This document shows positions 17,795-26,615 of a DNA stretch of 64,000 nucleotides, in pieces. Under the pieces are notes generated by a model. That model did not search any database, was not told the DNA's origin, and saw only the letters and a list, made by a program, of their open reading frames with translations. Where the stretch lies: positions 2,232,001 to 2,296,000 of the forward strand of contig NZ_MDGQ01000005.1 of NCBI RefSeq assembly GCF_001747105.1. Direction: 5' to 3'. Position 1 is the first letter of the stretch. Each line of letters starts with the position of its first letter. This DNA is from Roseivirga misakiensis (GTDB lineage: Bacteria; Bacteroidota; Bacteroidia; Cytophagales; Cyclobacteriaceae). The position numbers were made by a program, and so were the translations under genes.

Positions 17795-18745
17795 ATGCGA
17801 AAAATTACTTTCATCTTATGCCTTTTTATAGCGTTTGTTGACATAGCAGATGCTCAAAGTTTCTACTCCAGAAGAAGAGACCGTCTATGGATGGCTTCTT
17901 ATGGACTTGGACTTGCTACCTATCATGGAGACATGCACGACGTGCTTTATGATGGATTCTCTAGTGCCTCTGGATGGAGCCTAAATGGCGGAATCCGTAG
18001 AAAGTTTGGCTCTCAACTCTCTTTAAGACTTGACCTTAACTATTATCAAATCGGTGGCGATGACGCCGAAGGTGGTGCTAACGCAATCATTAACCGACCA
18101 GGTGGAAGAGCTTCGGGTGAAAATGATACTCGATTTATCAGAAATTTAAATTTCCGTTCTCGGAACCTAGAATTATCTTTATTAGCAGTATTTAACCTAA
18201 TTCCAGTTGATGGAAGCTATACAAGACGCCCTGTCGTGAATCCATACTTACTTTTTGGTATAGGAAGAACCACAAATAGACCGAAAACATATCTGCCAGG
18301 CGATCAAGGGAATTATTCGGTGAATTTATGGGAAATACAAACTGAAGCTGCCGCTCCTGTTTCATCCTACCCTAAAGCTGTTACTGTTATTCCTTTCGGA
18401 GTTGGTCTAAGAATAAAGGCTAGTCGACAAATAGACATTTTATTGGAAGGAGCTAGAAGGTTTACATTTACCGATTATTTAGATGACGTCGCAACTGTTT
18501 ACCCAAGTATTAGCGAAGTTATTGAGTGGAATGGAGGGCCAGGATCTGAACAAGCTAATATAGCTGCACAAATCTACGACAGGTCTGTAGAAGGAGGTTT
18601 TGAGGCTAGATTGAAGGGGAATACACGAGGAAGAGAAAATAACGATGCGTACTATATCTTCTCAATAAGGCTTGAATTCTACTTGCCAGATAACTTCCTT
18701 TCAGAATTATTATCACCATCAAGAAGGAAGCCTAAGTTCAGGTAA
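17795..18745 (+). CDS. Outer-membrane beta-barrel protein (DUF6089-like)
   Basis: 316 residues from ATG 17795. The signal peptide (ITFILCLFIAFVDIADAQ) immediately follows this ATG; the open frame continues upstream into the tRNA, so the upstream start codons can be dismissed. The barrel repeats landmarks of its paralog at 14715: YGLGLATYHGDMHD, NPYLLFGIGRTTNRPKTY, FGVGLRIKASRQIDILLEG and TDYLDDVATVYP. The C-terminal sequence runs through FSIRLEFYLPDNF to a basic tail. Function unknown. It has its own promoter just after the sucC-tRNA terminator and ends 23 bases from the convergent glycan locus. Confidence 0.78.
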   Translation: MRKITFILCLFIAFVDIADAQSFYSRRRDRLWMASYGLGLATYHGDMHDVLYDGFSSASGWSLNGGIRRKFGSQLSLRLDLNYYQIGGDDAEGGANAIINRPGGRASGENDTRFIRNLNFRSRNLELSLLAVFNLIPVDGSYTRRPVVNPYLLFGIGRTTNRPKTYLPGDQGNYSVNLWEIQTEAAAPVSSYPKAVTVIPFGVGLRIKASRQIDILLEGARRFTFTDYLDDVATVYPSISEVIEWNGGPGSEQANIAAQIYDRSVEGGFEARLKGNTRGRENNDAYYIFSIRLEFYLPDNFLSELLSPSRRKPKFR

Positions 18746-18768
18746 GAACTTTTACCAAATCGTACTTA

Positions 18769-20658
18769 TTAGTCCAAAACTTCGAAACGAGAAGCTTTAC
18801 TCTTGTATTCTATTATTAGAGATTTAAGCTGCCCAACTAATTCAAAGTCTTTTGTTTCCTTTTCTTCGTTAAGAAGGTTGCTTAATGCATCAAAATCTGT
18901 TTTGACATCAGCAAAGTCCACCTTACGCGTATTGGCGATCATGATTTTTGGATGGTGTGTCGCCATATTGTTTTCTTCATCACCAAGAAGTTCTTCAAAA
19001 AGCTTCTCCCCCGGCCTCAAGCCTGTGAATGATATCTCAATATCTTTTCCTTCAACCAAGCCCGAGAGTTGAATCATCCTTTTGGCCAAGTCTACAATTT
19101 TAACGGACTTACCCATATCAAAGACAAAGATCTCACCACCAGTACCCATAGTAGCAGCTTCAAGAACAAGACTACAGGCTTCAGGAATAGTCATGAAGTA
19201 ACGTGTGATATCGGGATGCGTAACGGTAATTGGCCCTCCTTTTTGTATTTGCTTCTTAAAAATCGGAATCACTGAACCGTTAGATCCTAAAACGTTTCCA
19301 AATCTAGTCGTAATAAAGCTTACGTTAGATTTACCTACCGTACTCAACAGCTCATTTAACGACTGAACATAGATTTCTGCGGCCCGTTTTGTAGCCCCCA
19401 TTACACTAGTTGGATTCACCGCTTTGTCAGTAGAAATCATGACAAACTTTTGTACTTCAAACTCAACTGAAATATCCGCCAAGTTCTTAGTCCCCATAAT
19501 ATTACAGGCTATAGCCTCGGAAACATTTATTTCCATCATCGGTACATGCTTATAAGCCGCAGCGTGAAATACTATATCTGGTTTATGAATAGAAAAGCAC
19601 TCTCTAATGCGATTTAAATTTGTAACATCAGCTATAAAACAGGTCAAGCGGTCCTGCATATTGATTATACCTCGAATTTCATTTTCAATCTCGAATAACC
19701 CTGTCTCTGATTGATCTAGCAGTACAACTTTTGCAGGTTCATACCTGACAAGTTGCCTCACTATTTCTGCCCCAATAGACCCAGCAGCACCCGTCACGAG
19801 GATTGATTTCCCATTTACTTCCTTAGAAACATATTGATTGTTTAACACAATCATATTTCGGCCTAGTAGATCTTCAATTCTAACTTCTTTAATCTGAGAA
19901 ATATCAAATTCACCACCAATCCACTGATCTGCCGTAGGAACTGTTGATACTTTAATACCAAATTCTAGACACTTATCTACAAGGTCATTTTTACGTTCTA
20001 ATGAAATTTTGGAAGCTGCAATAATCAATTCAGTAGGTCCATACTTCATGACTACCTTTTGGAATTCCTCTATCGCCGAAAATATCTTTACACCAGAAAG
20101 TATATTCCCAATCTTCCGATCGTTGTCCTCTAAGAAACCGACAACCTTGATGTTCGAACTGGTATCATTGTCCAAAAGTTGCTTAGTAAGCATTCCGGAT
20201 TGGCCAGCCCCCATGATCAAAATTTTGCGTTGCGCTTTTGGAACAGTTCTATAGAAAGCGAAGAGTTCTTTCACCAGGAGTCGATAACTTATGGTGGCAA
20301 CAAGTGATGCTAGAAAGGCTATCACAGCAACAGAATTTGGAACAGAATTCTTGGAGATATAATTGACCGCCAAAACTATGAGCAGGGTCAGTAAATTGGC
20401 GTAAAATACACGAACAGTATCTTGAGTACCAGTATACCTGATTATTCCTGCAAAACTGCGAGTAAGCAATGAGCTGATTAAACCAGCAGCTGTAAAAATT
20501 ATAATGCCTCTTACAAAATCGTATTCATAAAGCTGATCTAATTGAAAATTTAGCCTCAAAAGGTAGGCTGCAAGCGCCGAAAAGGAGAATACCATTAAAT
20601 CGATGAATACAATGATCCACCTAGGCAATACATTTAATGTCTTTATTCTACTAATCAT
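18769..20658 (-). CDS. PglF/CapD-type membrane UDP-sugar 4,6-dehydratase
   Basis: 629-residue membrane-bound nucleotide-sugar dehydratase of the FlaA1/CapD/PglF group. Four to five membrane helices (about 15-125) precede a first Rossmann-like domain (ILIMGAGQSGMLTKQLL) and the catalytic SDR domain, with VTGAAGSIGAEIVRQL for NAD(P)+, AAYKHVPMME and FVMISTDKAVNPTSVMGATKR. In place of the SDR Tyr the family uses the Met/Lys arrangement seen here. PglF makes UDP-4-keto-6-deoxy-GlcNAc from UDP-GlcNAc, the first step of bacillosamine synthesis. It is the last gene of the glycan operon and overlaps the aminotransferase gene by 4 bases. Confidence 0.9.
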   Translation of the reverse strand: MISRIKTLNVLPRWIIVFIDLMVFSFSALAAYLLRLNFQLDQLYEYDFVRGIIIFTAAGLISSLLTRSFAGIIRYTGTQDTVRVFYANLLTLLIVLAVNYISKNSVPNSVAVIAFLASLVATISYRLLVKELFAFYRTVPKAQRKILIMGAGQSGMLTKQLLDNDTSSNIKVVGFLEDNDRKIGNILSGVKIFSAIEEFQKVVMKYGPTELIIAASKISLERKNDLVDKCLEFGIKVSTVPTADQWIGGEFDISQIKEVRIEDLLGRNMIVLNNQYVSKEVNGKSILVTGAAGSIGAEIVRQLVRYEPAKVVLLDQSETGLFEIENEIRGIINMQDRLTCFIADVTNLNRIRECFSIHKPDIVFHAAAYKHVPMMEINVSEAIACNIMGTKNLADISVEFEVQKFVMISTDKAVNPTSVMGATKRAAEIYVQSLNELLSTVGKSNVSFITTRFGNVLGSNGSVIPIFKKQIQKGGPITVTHPDITRYFMTIPEACSLVLEAATMGTGGEIFVFDMGKSVKIVDLAKRMIQLSGLVEGKDIEISFTGLRPGEKLFEELLGDEENNMATHHPKIMIANTRKVDFADVKTDFDALSNLLNEEKETKDFELVGQLKSLIIEYKSKASRFEVLD

Positions 20659-21797
20659 CTATTACTTAGCGTATTTTCGATATTCTCCTTTATCCGAGAC
20701 AACTCTTCTTCACCCAAGTTAGAACCAGAAGGTAAACAAAGACCATTTTGAAACAATGTTTCTGATACGTGACCACCATAAAACGGATAAGATTCAAAAA
20801 TTGGTTGCTTATGCATAGGCTTCCACAAAGGTCTTGATTCGATATTATCCTCTAGCATTCTAAGCCTCAGCGTCTCTCTGTCGATTCCTGCATTTTCTGT
20901 ATTTATATTAACCGCTGTAAGCCAATGGTTAGAAAAGAACTTATCATTTGGTTCAGTCAATACATCAATACCATCGATATCTTCAAATATCCCCTTATAA
21001 AACTGGTTAATCTCTCGCCTTTTCTGAACCCATTCGTCGAGCACTATCATTTGCCCTCTTCCTATACCTGCGACAACGTTTGACATTCTATAGTTGTATC
21101 CTATTTCGCTATGCTGGTAATGAACAGCGTTATCTCTGGCTTGAGTAGCTAGGAATCTTGCTTTTTGAATCCATTTCTGGTTGTTAGAAAGTAGCGCTCC
21201 CCCCCCAGAAGTTGTAATTATTTTATTGCCATTAAATGAGAAAACGCTCAAATCACCAAATGAACCCAGCTTTTTATCGCCATAAGATGAGCCTAATGCT
21301 TCCGCAGCATCTTCTATGATCGGAATTTCAAATTCTTGACAAACAGATATTATTTCATCCAGCTTGGCAGGCATACCATAAAGATGAACTAGAATTAACG
21401 CCTTAGGCTTTCTACCCTTAGAAATCCTATCCAGTATTGCTTCTTTCAAGGCCAAAGGATCAATGTTCCAAGTATCTGATTCACTGTCTATCATGATAGG
21501 GACAGCACCTTGATAGACAATAGGGTTAATCGAGCCAGAAAATGTAAAACTCGAGACTAAGACTTCGTCACCTCGTTCAATACCCAAGATGATTAATGCT
21601 AAGTGAATTGCCGCTGTACCGCTTGTCAATACTGCGGCATGCTCCACACCAGAGTAATCTTGTAAATCAGTCTCAAAACCGTCTACGTTTGGACCCAGGG
21701 GTGCTACCCAGTTTGAATCAAATGCCGACTGCACAAAGTTCTGCTCGTGCCCACTCATGTGGGGTGAAGACAGCCAAATCCTTGGTTTTTCACTCAT
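20655..21797 (-). CDS. DegT/DnrJ/EryC1 sugar aminotransferase (PglE-like)
   Basis: 380-residue PLP-dependent sugar aminotransferase. Landmarks: WVAPLGPNVDGFE at the N-terminus, AVLTSGTAAIHLAL, PIIEDAAEALGSSYGDKKLGSFGDLSVFSFNGNKIITTSGGGAL containing the PLP lysine, and YRMSNVVAGIGRGQM. With the adjacent dehydratase and acetyltransferase it most likely forms UDP-4-amino-4,6-dideoxy-GlcNAc, as PglE does. It overlaps the acetyltransferase gene upstream by 8 bases and the dehydratase gene downstream by 4. Confidence 0.92.
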   Translation of the reverse strand: MSEKPRIWLSSPHMSGHEQNFVQSAFDSNWVAPLGPNVDGFETDLQDYSGVEHAAVLTSGTAAIHLALIILGIERGDEVLVSSFTFSGSINPIVYQGAVPIMIDSESDTWNIDPLALKEAILDRISKGRKPKALILVHLYGMPAKLDEIISVCQEFEIPIIEDAAEALGSSYGDKKLGSFGDLSVFSFNGNKIITTSGGGALLSNNQKWIQKARFLATQARDNAVHYQHSEIGYNYRMSNVVAGIGRGQMIVLDEWVQKRREINQFYKGIFEDIDGIDVLTEPNDKFFSNHWLTAVNINTENAGIDRETLRLRMLEDNIESRPLWKPMHKQPIFESYPFYGGHVSETLFQNGLCLPSGSNLGEEELSRIKENIENTLSNR

Positions 21798-22389
21798 TAT
21801 ATCTAATTATTCGGCCAGGATTTCCGACTACAACAGCTCGATCTGGAACATCTTCAATTATTACTGATCCACCACCGATTGTGACCCACTTTCCAATTTT
21901 TAGATTAGGTAAAACTGTGGCCCCTGCACCGATTTGCGTCCCCTCACCTACTTCAATTGTTCCGCATAAAGTCGCATTGGGTGAAACATGTACAAAGTCT
22001 TTCAAATCACAATCGTGATCTACTGAAGCCGTCGTGTTAATAATACAATGATTCCCTATTGTGGTGGCACTATTTATAATCGCTCCAGCCATAACAACCG
22101 AGCCTTGTCCTATAACAACTCCATCTCCAAGAACTGCATTTGGGTGAACTGCCCAGCCATATTTCACGCTCAACTTATCAGCTAGTTTTTTACGAATAAG
22201 ATTAGAGCCTATGGATATTATGACCTCATCAGACTCCTTTTCTTTGTAATCCGGCTCATGAATCACTTTATAAGATTGTAACTCCGTGATACTTCTATCA
22301 GCATCAACCAAGAAGTCAACTTCAATACCTTCCTTTTCAAGAATATCTATGATCACTTTCGCATGTCCTGAGGCTCCGTATAATATCAT
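21790..22389 (-). CDS. PglD/NeuD-type sugar N-acetyltransferase
   Basis: 199 residues from ATG 22389, chosen because [15 protein letters not shown] is the canonical start of this family and the ATG overlaps the upstream stop as ATGA. An N-terminal Rossmann-like domain binds the UDP-sugar; from about residue 95 a left-handed beta-helix of hexapeptide repeats ends with [18 protein letters not shown]. By context it acetylates the 4-amino group, giving UDP-N,N'-diacetylbacillosamine. The [18 protein letters not shown] segment holds the catalytic His typical of PglD. Confidence 0.9.
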   Translation of the reverse strand: MILYGASGHAKVIIDILEKEGIEVDFLVDADRSITELQSYKVIHEPDYKEKESDEVIISIGSNLIRKKLADKLSVKYGWAVHPNAVLGDGVVIGQGSVVMAGAIINSATTIGNHCIINTTASVDHDCDLKDFVHVSPNATLCGTIEVGEGTQIGAGATVLPNLKIGKWVTIGGGSVIIEDVPDRAVVVGNPGRIIRYNE

Positions 22390-22994
22390 TCTGGTGATCC
22401 TGTGAATTTTTCCATAGTAACTGAAGTATCCGAACTGATGTCCTGTGGTTTCAAGACCTTTAGGACAGTTAAAAATAAGATTTTCATATCTAAGCCAAAA
22501 GATTGGTGACTCACATACCAAACGTCAAGCTCAAATTTCTTTTCCCAACTCAGTGCATTTCTGCCGTTAATCTGTGCCCAACCAGTAATTCCGGGCCGAA
22601 CATCATGCCTTTTTGACTGCTCAGCATTATAAAGACCCAAATATTCTACTAAAAGAGGCCTAGGGCCGACTAGAGACATATCCCCTAAAATTACGTTCAT
22701 CAATTGCGGAATTTCATCTAATGATAGCTTTCTCACTAAACTTCCAACCCATGTAAGCCTGTCTTTATCAGGTAACAAATTACCATCCGCATCCTTGGCA
22801 TCAGTCATGGTTTTGAACTTGAAAATCTTAAATATACGACCTTGAAGCCCAGGACGAGATTGAAAAAAAAACGGTGTATCTCGGTTAACAAGCAATAACA
22901 ACAAAGCCGTCAATAAAAAAACTGGAGATAGAATTGTAAAACCAATAAGCCCAACAAAGAAATCAAAAAGCCTTTTGCCTCCTCTTTTATACAT
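22386..22994 (-). CDS. Initiating phosphoglycosyltransferase (PglC/bacterial sugar transferase)
   Basis: 202-residue monotopic phosphoglycosyltransferase, the minimal PglC-like form with one re-entrant membrane helix (about 12-35). Signature segments are [10 protein letters not shown] (catalytic Asp in the DAKDADG stretch), [30 protein letters not shown] and [18 protein letters not shown]. It transfers a phosphosugar, here probably diacetylbacillosamine-1-phosphate, to undecaprenyl phosphate to begin repeat-unit synthesis. It overlaps the acetyltransferase start by 4 bases and the upstream glycosyltransferase end by 8. Confidence 0.93.
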   Translation of the reverse strand: MYKRGGKRLFDFFVGLIGFTILSPVFLLTALLLLLVNRDTPFFFQSRPGLQGRIFKIFKFKTMTDAKDADGNLLPDKDRLTWVGSLVRKLSLDEIPQLMNVILGDMSLVGPRPLLVEYLGLYNAEQSKRHDVRPGITGWAQINGRNALSWEKKFELDVWYVSHQSFGLDMKILFLTVLKVLKPQDISSDTSVTMEKFTGSPE

Positions 22995-24135
22995 TGGTTA
23001 ACTGCATAAATTCAAAAATTCGACTGTTAATCTTATTCACATCAAACTTTTCTCGAGCCATGCTTAAACTCGCTATTCCCATTGATCGAATTGCTTGGGG
23101 GGTTTTGATAAAGTATTCCATCCTATCTCGCAGGACATCTGCATTCTTTGTTGGTACCAGAAAACCATTCTCACCCTCAACAACAGTCTCTCTACAGCCT
23201 GGATGATCAGTGGTTATTATAGGTTTGGACATAGCCATAGCCTCTTGTATTGTTCTCGGTAATCCTTCATTGTAGTAAGTCGGTAAAACAAAGACATCGG
23301 CATTATCCATAAATGGACGAATGTCATCCGTGGTACCCAAATAAGTTATAACCCCAGTGGCGTCCATTGCCTCAATTTCTTCTTTAGAAATTCCTCCCGG
23401 ATTTGGATCTACCCATCCCAAAAGTTGTACTTCAAAGTTATCGTAGTACTTTTTGAGCTGTTTCGTTGCTTCAAAAAGCTCCGGAATTCCTTTTTCCTTG
23501 ATAAGTCTAGCGACAAACAAGAACTTAATCTTGTCCAAATCCTCACGATTCTTGCTTTTAGAAGCATGGTAGTAAGCTAAATCTACACCTGTGCCCTCTA
23601 TTACAGTCGAGTTTGCGTTTTTCGATATAATACTCTCTTCGATGAAAAATATCTCATCATTTGAGTTCTGAAAGATAATCCCTTCAACATTGGAAAGTGA
23701 TCTTTTATAAAGCCTCTTTACTATACTCCTAATTGTTTGTGCTTTGAAGGTGTTTGAATCAAAGCCTGAACCTCGGCCAGTTATTAAGGCGTATTTCTTT
23801 ACGTTTTTTTTTCCTGAGGCCATCAATCCAAAAATTACTGGCTTGATCGTATAGGCTAAAACATAATCGGGTTTTATAGCCCTTATTTCCTGTTTTAACT
23901 GCCTAAAGGCTAACAAGTCTTTAATTGGGTTTAGACCGGTACGCTCAAAATTGTTAGAAATGCACGTAACTCCCAAGGCTTCAACTTTAAGGCGAGTATC
24001 TTGATCGACAAAGGGTGCGGTGGCGTACACGTCAAATTTAAGCGTAAGCGCTCTTAATAGCGGGCCACGAAAGTTGATCAGTGAGGATGCGAATCCACCA
24101 ATTAAAAGAAATTTAGGCTTTTTGGAGTGCTGCAA
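22987..24135 (-). CDS. Glycosyltransferase family 4 (PglA-like)
   Basis: GT-B retaining glycosyltransferase, about 383 residues. [20 protein letters not shown] is the family start, [10 protein letters not shown] follows, and the donor site has [52 protein letters not shown] with the E-x7-E motif. The start is uncertain: no ATG precedes the family start, so TTG at 24135 (or TTG at 24180) must be used, inside the 3' end of the previous gene. Adjacent to PglC, it likely adds the second sugar to the lipid-linked first one. Confidence 0.85.
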   Translation of the reverse strand: MQHSKKPKFLLIGGFASSLINFRGPLLRALTLKFDVYATAPFVDQDTRLKVEALGVTCISNNFERTGLNPIKDLLAFRQLKQEIRAIKPDYVLAYTIKPVIFGLMASGKKNVKKYALITGRGSGFDSNTFKAQTIRSIVKRLYKRSLSNVEGIIFQNSNDEIFFIEESIISKNANSTVIEGTGVDLAYYHASKSKNREDLDKIKFLFVARLIKEKGIPELFEATKQLKKYYDNFEVQLLGWVDPNPGGISKEEIEAMDATGVITYLGTTDDIRPFMDNADVFVLPTYYNEGLPRTIQEAMAMSKPIITTDHPGCRETVVEGENGFLVPTKNADVLRDRMEYFIKTPQAIRSMGIASLSMAREKFDVNKINSRIFEFMQLTNV

Positions 24136-25369
24136 TTTCTCTGAGTTTTTCCTCTCTCCGCCTTTTCTTTTTCTGGGCAAGGAACATCACCCGTTTATCT
24201 GAATAAGCATAAATTATAATAAACATGAAAGGATATAAAATTATCCTTTGCCTTGCGATAAGCCCTAAATTACTTAACGCTAAACCTGCTCCAACAGAGA
24301 ATAATATGATAAAAATTAGGCTAAATGCCACAAGTCTATCTTTCTGTATCATTCTAATAGCCCTAAAAACTGCTTTCCGATTTCTAAGTGCCAGAAACCA
24401 AATGAAGTATATATCAAAAAAACTAATTACCTGCAACGCACTACGAACTTCCCATGGAAAAGGTCTCAGAAGTATATTCACTGGTGCAAAAATAAAAGCC
24501 AACGGCCCCCGAAAAAGCTGGATTTGACTACCTCCATAAGAGGATTTAGCTCGTTGGTCTGTGGCGTAGTTCGTAACTTCTGTAACTTCATTAACTCCGA
24601 CAACCGACAAAAAGTATAAGGCGCCCACAACAGAAAGGACTAATATGGCAACATTCTGAAAAGTGAATTTCTTAAAGGAACCAAGGAAGTAAGATCCAGC
24701 TAAAGAAAACGCGAGAATAGCAGCAACTTGTGGTCTCACTAAATAGCACCAAAGTAAGCCAAAAGCCATTACATAAATACTTTGTTTTCTTTTCTTAGAG
24801 ACCATGCCTGTTAAGAAGACAGCCACGCCAAAAATCATCCAAGTATCCTTACTTATACTAGCTGTCCAGAACCATAACGAGGGGTACAAAAGCACCAATG
24901 TTAGGTACCATTTATAATCAATCCCACCATAGGCTCTGAAAAATACTTTTGCAAAGAAAAATAGGCCAATTAAACAAAGGGAAGAATATAATAACCATGT
25001 ACCCCGAAAGCTCTCACCAACCAAAAGAATTGCAAATGCGGCTGGGTACCCGACAAAATTTGTTCCTGTTAGTGCAGGACCTCTCCAAATATCCGAGTTA
25101 AAAAAGGGTTCTAGACTGAATTCCTTAAAATAATCCGCAAACCTCTGACCCCACCTAAAATAAACAACGGGGTCGGCGGCTCCACTATAAATTGAAAAGA
25201 CGACAAAAGAATATGCAAGAACACCGATTATTCTCAAGAATATGGATCCTCCCATTATACCACGAAATTGGCTTGGAATATTTCTATACCCAACCAAAGT
25301 CACGATAATAGTGAAAAGTACAATGGCTATAAAAAGGCCAGGTAGTTCAAATCCTCCTTGACCTCTCAT
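24113..25369 (-). CDS. Polytopic membrane protein, possible O-antigen/repeat-unit polymerase (Wzy/EpsG-like)
   Basis: 418 residues with about ten membrane segments and a large loop in the last third, then a very basic cytoplasmic tail ([18 protein letters not shown]). ATG 25369 is preferred to a TTG at 25378. This pattern, and the position between glycosyltransferases of a glycan locus, suits a repeat-unit polymerase; segments such as PSLWFWTASISKDTWMIFGVAVFL resemble EpsG-type proteins. No catalytic motif can be named, so the function is inferred from topology and context. The 3' end overlaps the next gene's start. Confidence 0.6.
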   Translation of the reverse strand: MRGQGGFELPGLFIAIVLFTIIVTLVGYRNIPSQFRGIMGGSIFLRIIGVLAYSFVVFSIYSGAADPVVYFRWGQRFADYFKEFSLEPFFNSDIWRGPALTGTNFVGYPAAFAILLVGESFRGTWLLYSSLCLIGLFFFAKVFFRAYGGIDYKWYLTLVLLYPSLWFWTASISKDTWMIFGVAVFLTGMVSKKRKQSIYVMAFGLLWCYLVRPQVAAILAFSLAGSYFLGSFKKFTFQNVAILVLSVVGALYFLSVVGVNEVTEVTNYATDQRAKSSYGGSQIQLFRGPLAFIFAPVNILLRPFPWEVRSALQVISFFDIYFIWFLALRNRKAVFRAIRMIQKDRLVAFSLIFIILFSVGAGLALSNLGLIARQRIILYPFMFIIIYAYSDKRVMFLAQKKKRRREEKLREIAALQKA

Positions 25370-26492
25370 AGAATGCAATTGTCTCCGTCACCATGCGATT
25401 TAAATTATAATATTCCATCAAGTTAGAATATGCATTTTCGGCTATTCTAGTTTGAACTTCTGGGTTTTCAAAGATTGAAATCAGTTGATTAGCCAACTTC
25501 CTAATATCATAAGGCTCAACATGATATCCAGATTCAGCGTGCTTCATTAATTCATTTCCCGCTGGCACATCCCATGATACAACAGGAGTTTTGGCGGCAA
25601 AAGCCTCAAGAAAAACAACACCAAAGCCTTCAGAGACTGAAGGCACCACCACAATATCACTATTAGCCATATATTCCCCTACATTCTCACTATAACCCAA
25701 AAATGAAATTTGATCCTTAAGCCTTAAGTTACACACCTTTCTCTTTAGTTCATCTTCTAAATCACCAGTACCTGCAATTAACAGTTTAACCTCAGAGCTG
25801 TACTCTTTCTTAACTAATTCCATTGCATCTATTAGAAACTGATGTCCTTTAAAGGCTACGAGACGTCCGACAATAATCAATTGTTTTTTGGCTAATCGAA
25901 ATTGAGACAGTCCTTTTGTTTCAAAATGATTTGCCATATCAAAACCATAATGTATCAACTCCATTTTATCGGATGTAGATAGTTTAGTTTTAACAAAAAA
26001 ATCTCTTAAACCTTTAGAAATGGTAAAGGATGCACGCATTCTTTTCTCAGACCATTTACTTATTAAAAAATAAGGTGTTTTGGTCTGTTTAGACGCATCA
26101 AACCCATACTTCGAAGTGAAGGCATTATCATAGCCATGCTTTGTCGAAACCAAGGTGTACTTTCCTTGGAAAAGAAGTTTCGCTAATGCCAAATAAAAAT
26201 CTGCATGAATAAGATGCGTATGTATAAGATCATAACTTCCGGCTTTAGCTACCCTATGTATTTTAGCCAACACCCAAGGAGTAGGATATTTACTAATATT
26301 AATCTCATGGACTTTTACTCCCATGTTAGTGAGGCGGTCTACAAATTCGCCCCCTTTCCCCCCTTGAAGGTTGGTGTATAATCTTAGAAATTCTATTACA
26401 ACATTTTCGTCAAGCAGGCCTGGAATAACTTTCAACTGATAGTTTTCAGCACCAAATATTCCTCCTTCTTTCTGTACAAAAAGTATTTTCAC
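25347..26492 (-). CDS. Glycosyltransferase family 4
   Basis: 381-residue GT-B enzyme beginning MKILFVQKEGGIFGAENY, with the donor-binding IIVGRLVAFKGHQFLIDAM, a GTGDLEDELKR loop and VVPSVSEGFGVVFLEAFAAKTPVVSWDVPAGNEL (E-x7-E). Cytoplasmic or peripheral membrane. It is the first gene after the only substantial gap of this half of the locus and has a likely promoter, so it may head a sub-operon with the downstream bacillosamine genes. Sugar specificity unknown. Confidence 0.9.
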   Translation of the reverse strand: MKILFVQKEGGIFGAENYQLKVIPGLLDENVVIEFLRLYTNLQGGKGGEFVDRLTNMGVKVHEINISKYPTPWVLAKIHRVAKAGSYDLIHTHLIHADFYLALAKLLFQGKYTLVSTKHGYDNAFTSKYGFDASKQTKTPYFLISKWSEKRMRASFTISKGLRDFFVKTKLSTSDKMELIHYGFDMANHFETKGLSQFRLAKKQLIIVGRLVAFKGHQFLIDAMELVKKEYSSEVKLLIAGTGDLEDELKRKVCNLRLKDQISFLGYSENVGEYMANSDIVVVPSVSEGFGVVFLEAFAAKTPVVSWDVPAGNELMKHAESGYHVEPYDIRKLANQLISIFENPEVQTRIAENAYSNLMEYYNLNRMVTETIAFYERSRRI

Positions 26493-26555
26493 GGATATAG
26501 TTATTAGTAAATTCTAATGCTTTAAAACAAGTCAGATACTATTGTAAGACCTCAT

Positions 26556-26583
26556 CAAATATAGTGCAATCGGTCGGGTTCAA
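26556..26583 (-). promoter_or_regulatory. Probable internal promoter of the bacillosamine sub-operon
   Basis: On the minus strand TTG (26583-26581) is followed after 17 bases by TATATTTG (26563-26556), a full match to the -7 box. Transcription would begin near 26549, about 57 bases before the start codon at 26492. A small hairpin CCCAA/TTGGG (26598-26610) lies just upstream, without a T run. Confidence 0.45.
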
Positions 26584-26615
26584 GAAACCTACTTAGCCCC
26601 AACCCTTGGGTCTAC

